Origin: Plantibacter sp050587525
GTDB taxonomy: Bacteria > Actinomycetota > Actinomycetes > Actinomycetales > Microbacteriaceae
Direction: 5' to 3'
Length of the DNA: 64,000 bases
Assembly: GCF_050587525.1 (NCBI RefSeq)
Contig: NZ_JBOBFT010000003.1
Location: forward strand, 1 to 64,000
The notes under the pieces are model-generated. The model made no database searches and was not told the DNA's origin. It was given only the letters and a program-made list of their open reading frames with translations. Positions 61,746 to 64,000 of this stretch are shown here, piece by piece (within the stretch, counting starts at the first letter, position 1; each line of letters starts with the position of its first letter). A program made the translations under genes and the position numbers.

Positions 61746-62372
61746 GTGTCAGCATCACTCAGCACTCCGGCGCAGTTGCGCGCCAACACCCGCACGCTCC
61801 GGTGGCGGGTCGTCGACATCGTCGTGGTCGCCGTCCTCGGCGTCGCGACCGGGCTCATCTTCTGGGCCTGGAACAGCATCGGCTACCTCTGGTACGAGGG
61901 CGCGAACGCCCTCACCCCCGGATTCGGCGGTGTCGCGACGGGCATCTGGCTCCTCGGCGGCGTCCTCGGCGGCCTCATCATCCGGAAGCCGGGCGCGGCG
62001 CTCCTCGTCGAGCTGATCGGCGCCGTCGTGTCGTCGCTCATCGGGAACGTGTGGGGCATCTCGACCGTCTACTCCGGCCTCGCGCAGGGTCTCGGCGCCG
62101 AACTCGTGTTCGCCGCCTTCGCCTACCGTCGCTTCGGCCTCGTCCCTGCGATCCTCGCCGGTGCGGGTGCCGGTGCCGGTGCGTGGATCCTGGAGTTCTT
62201 CCTGGGCAACATCGCGAAGGCTCCCGAGTACAACACGATCTACTTCATCACCGTCGTCGCATCCGGCGCTCTCCTCGCCGGCGTCCTCGGCTGGGCGCTC
62301 GTGAAGGCGCTCGCCTCGACCGGGGCGCTCAGCCGGTTCGCCGCCGGACGGGAAGCCCGCAGGGAGGTCTGA
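61746..62372 (+). CDS. ykoE: ECF transporter S component YkoE (thiamine/HMP)
   Basis: The substrate-binding membrane subunit of an energy-coupling-factor importer for hydroxymethylpyrimidine or thiamine. The 208-aa protein has about six membrane helices and the YkoE features WRVVDIVVVAVLGVATGLIF and GAELVFAAFAYRRFG. The TPP riboswitch just upstream proves a thiamine link. The start is GTG at 61746 with GGAAGG nine bases before. The ATPase gene starts two bases after its stop. Confidence 0.93.
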   Translation: MSASLSTPAQLRANTRTLRWRVVDIVVVAVLGVATGLIFWAWNSIGYLWYEGANALTPGFGGVATGIWLLGGVLGGLIIRKPGAALLVELIGAVVSSLIGNVWGISTVYSGLAQGLGAELVFAAFAYRRFGLVPAILAGAGAGAGAWILEFFLGNIAKAPEYNTIYFITVVASGALLAGVLGWALVKALASTGALSRFAAGREARREV

Positions 62373-62374
62373 AC

Positions 62375-63847
62375 GTGACGACCCGTGCAGCGGCACGTGT
62401 CACGGTCGACGGCTGGGGCTGGCGGCACGCCGGACGGAAGGCATGGGCGGTCAGCGATCTGACGTTCACGATCGAACCGGGGGAGCGGGTGCTCCTGCTC
62501 GGTGCATCCGGCGCGGGGAAGTCCACCTTCATCCATGCCCTCGCGGGCGTGCTCGGCGGTGCGGACGAAGGCGAGGTCCGGGGTTCACTGCTCATCGACG
62601 GCGTCGCTCCTGAACAGGCGAGGGGTCGGGCCGGTCTCGTCCTGCAGGATCCGGACTCGCAGGTGATCCTGGCGCGCGTCGGCGACGACGTCGCGTTCGG
62701 GTGCGAGAACCTTGGTGTGCCGCGCGATGAGATATGGCGGCGCGTCGGGCGGAGTCTGGAGGCAGTCGGTCTGGACGTCCCGCTCGATCACCCGACCGCT
62801 GCTCTGTCCGGTGGACAGAAGCAACGCCTCGCCCTCGCAGGCGTCCTCGCGATGCAGCCTTCGCTGCTCCTGCTCGACGAACCGACGGCGAACCTCGACC
62901 CTGCCGGGGTGTCCGAGGTGCGCGATGCGGTGGAGCGCGTCGTGCAGGACGGCTCATCGACGCTCGTCGTCATCGAGCATCGTGTCGAGGTGTGGCGGGA
63001 CCTGATGACCCGCGTCATCGTGCTCGACCCGGCGGGCGGCGTCCTCGCGGACGGATCGCCGGAGCAGGTGCTCGACGACGTCGGTGAACGACTCGCGCGG
63101 GCCGGGGTGTGGGTGCCGGGGATTCCGCTCGGCATCGACCGTCGTGCTCGCCGCACGAGCGGCGATGCCGCACTCTCCACGGAGCGACTGTCGATCGGTC
63201 GGGTCCCGTCCGTCGTGGTCCAGCGCGAGCTCGACGTGTCGGTTCAGCGGGGCACCGCGACGGCGATCGTCGGGCCCAACGGAGCCGGGAAGTCGACCCT
63301 GGCGCTGACGCTCGCCGGGCTCCTCCCGGAACTCGCCGGCGAGGTGCGGTCGGCTGCATCGCTCGCGGGACGGAAAGGCGACCGGCCGATCGCATGGTCG
63401 TCCAAAGAACTCCTGACCCGCATCGGCACCGTCTTCCAGGATCCGGAGCACCAGTTCGTCACGAGCACCGTCCACGACGAGCTGGCGGTCGCCTTGCGTG
63501 CGCTCCGGTGGTCGCCGGTGGACATCGCGGAGCGGGTCGAAGCGTTGCTCGAACGACTGGACCTCGCGAGACTCGCCGGGGCCAATCCATTCAGCCTCTC
63601 AGGTGGTCAGAAGCGACGGCTGTCGGTCGCGACGGTGCTCGCCGCGCGTCCAGCCGTGATGATCCTGGATGAGCCGACGTTCGGACAGGATCGGACGAGC
63701 TGGATCTCGCTCGTGGAGTTGCTGCAGGACGAACTCGATCAGGGCATGACCATCGTGTCGGTCACCCACGACGCGGGAGTCATCGAGCTCCTCGGCGATC
63801 ACGTGATCGCACTCGAGTCGATCGTCGATCGGGCGGTGGCGGCATGA
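62375..63847 (+). CDS. ykoD: ECF transporter double ATPase YkoD
   Basis: A fused pair of ABC ATPases energising YkoE. The 490-aa protein has a first domain with GASGAGKST near residue 42, LSGGQKQR near 142 and LLLLDEPT near 165, and a second with GPNGAGKST near 300, LSGGQKRR near 408 and VMILDEPTF near 428. The start is GTG at 62375 with GGGAGG upstream; the open frame reaches far back but only inside ykoE. Its stop overlaps ykoC by ATGA. Confidence 0.95.
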   Translation: MTTRAAARVTVDGWGWRHAGRKAWAVSDLTFTIEPGERVLLLGASGAGKSTFIHALAGVLGGADEGEVRGSLLIDGVAPEQARGRAGLVLQDPDSQVILARVGDDVAFGCENLGVPRDEIWRRVGRSLEAVGLDVPLDHPTAALSGGQKQRLALAGVLAMQPSLLLLDEPTANLDPAGVSEVRDAVERVVQDGSSTLVVIEHRVEVWRDLMTRVIVLDPAGGVLADGSPEQVLDDVGERLARAGVWVPGIPLGIDRRARRTSGDAALSTERLSIGRVPSVVVQRELDVSVQRGTATAIVGPNGAGKSTLALTLAGLLPELAGEVRSAASLAGRKGDRPIAWSSKELLTRIGTVFQDPEHQFVTSTVHDELAVALRALRWSPVDIAERVEALLERLDLARLAGANPFSLSGGQKRRLSVATVLAARPAVMILDEPTFGQDRTSWISLVELLQDELDQGMTIVSVTHDAGVIELLGDHVIALESIVDRAVAA

Positions 63848-64000
63848 CCGCCGTCGCGAGCCGTCCCGCCACGGTCGTGCCCCAGAAGCCTGCGGTCCTC
63901 GACCGTGTGAACCCCGTCACGAAGGCACTCGTCGTCCTGCTCCTCTCGCTCCCGCTGCTCGTCACGATCGACTGGGTGAGCGCCGCTGTGGCGGTAACGA
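63844..64000 (+). CDS. ykoC: ECF transporter T component YkoC (partial)
   Basis: The ATG at 63844 overlaps the ykoD stop. The 52 visible codons read MTAVASRPATVV and then DRVNPVTKALVVLLLSLPLL, the typical start of an EcfT membrane subunit with its first membrane helix. The window ends before the Ala-Arg-Gly coupling motifs, so the call rests on position and this first segment. Confidence 0.85.
   Translation, partial: MTAVASRPATVVPQKPAVLDRVNPVTKALVVLLLSLPLLVTIDWVSAAVAVT

Overview
The window is 64 kb of high-GC chromosome from an actinobacterium, most likely of the family Microbacteriaceae; the genus cannot be fixed from sequence alone. The signs are strong G/C at third codon positions (hence long antisense shadow ORFs), frequent GTG starts, the actinobacterial gene order rpsP-khpA-rimM-trmD ... 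rplS-lepB-rnhB-DUF2469-yraN-comM-dprA-xerC-M23-rpsB-tsf-pyrH-frr-cdsA, a GlgE-type glucan locus, GatCAB, and many apparently leaderless genes. No phage, transposase, CRISPR array, rRNA or tRNA gene was seen; this is core genome.

Layout. 1-4.9 kb: ftsY, a small acidic protein, lipB-lipA and ffh (SRP targeting and lipoate synthesis). 4.9-8.5 kb: a YbdK-type ligase, then rpsP-khpA-rimM-trmD. 8.5-14.1 kb: an envelope-stress-like module (PspC/LiaF-like protein, PspC-fused histidine kinase, LuxR-type regulator), map and a small membrane protein. 14.3-21.3 kb: rplS, lepB, rnhB, DUF2469, yraN, comM, dprA, a DUF1801 protein and xerC. 21.3-26.7 kb: an M23-like protein, rpsB with a long leader, tsf, terminator, pyrH, frr, cdsA. 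26.7-33.2 kb: a DivIVA-repeat protein, a small exported SLT-like protein, a CPGC protein, a hydrolase, an AI-2E-type exporter, a membrane protein with an internal lipobox, and a thioredoxin/TPR protein. 33.3-44.8 kb: alpha-glucan metabolism (glgE-glgB, divergent glgP, then ybaK-glgX), interrupted by a tetR/oxidoreductase pair with two operator-like palindromes. 44.9-47.3 kb: cysteine desulfurase and mnmA. 47.4-54.9 kb: sugar transporter, ligA, a Tat-exported phosphoesterase, acyl-CoA ligase. 55-58.4 kb: gatCAB. 58.6-61.6 kb: an uncharacterised protein, a DinB/MDMPI-fold protein, DNA polymerase IV, a GerW-like protein. 61.6-64 kb: a TPP riboswitch controlling ykoE-ykoD-ykoC, cut by the window end.

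How it works together. Most genes serve protein synthesis, targeting and maturation, with DNA uptake/repair (comM, dprA, ligA, dinB, xerC) and glycogen turnover. Many neighbours overlap by ATGA, GTGA or TGATG and are probably translationally coupled.

The most unusual signals are non-coding or gene-edge structures: partial copies of both ends of ftsY around that gene, including two tandem hexapeptide mini-ORFs chained by ATGA overlaps; a dispersed palindromic repeat family at four gene ends; a recurrent pattern of a -10 hexamer followed by six bases and the start codon; a 23-bp palindrome over the lipB promoter; a repeat-containing rpsB leader; and a membrane protein with an internal lipoprotein start.
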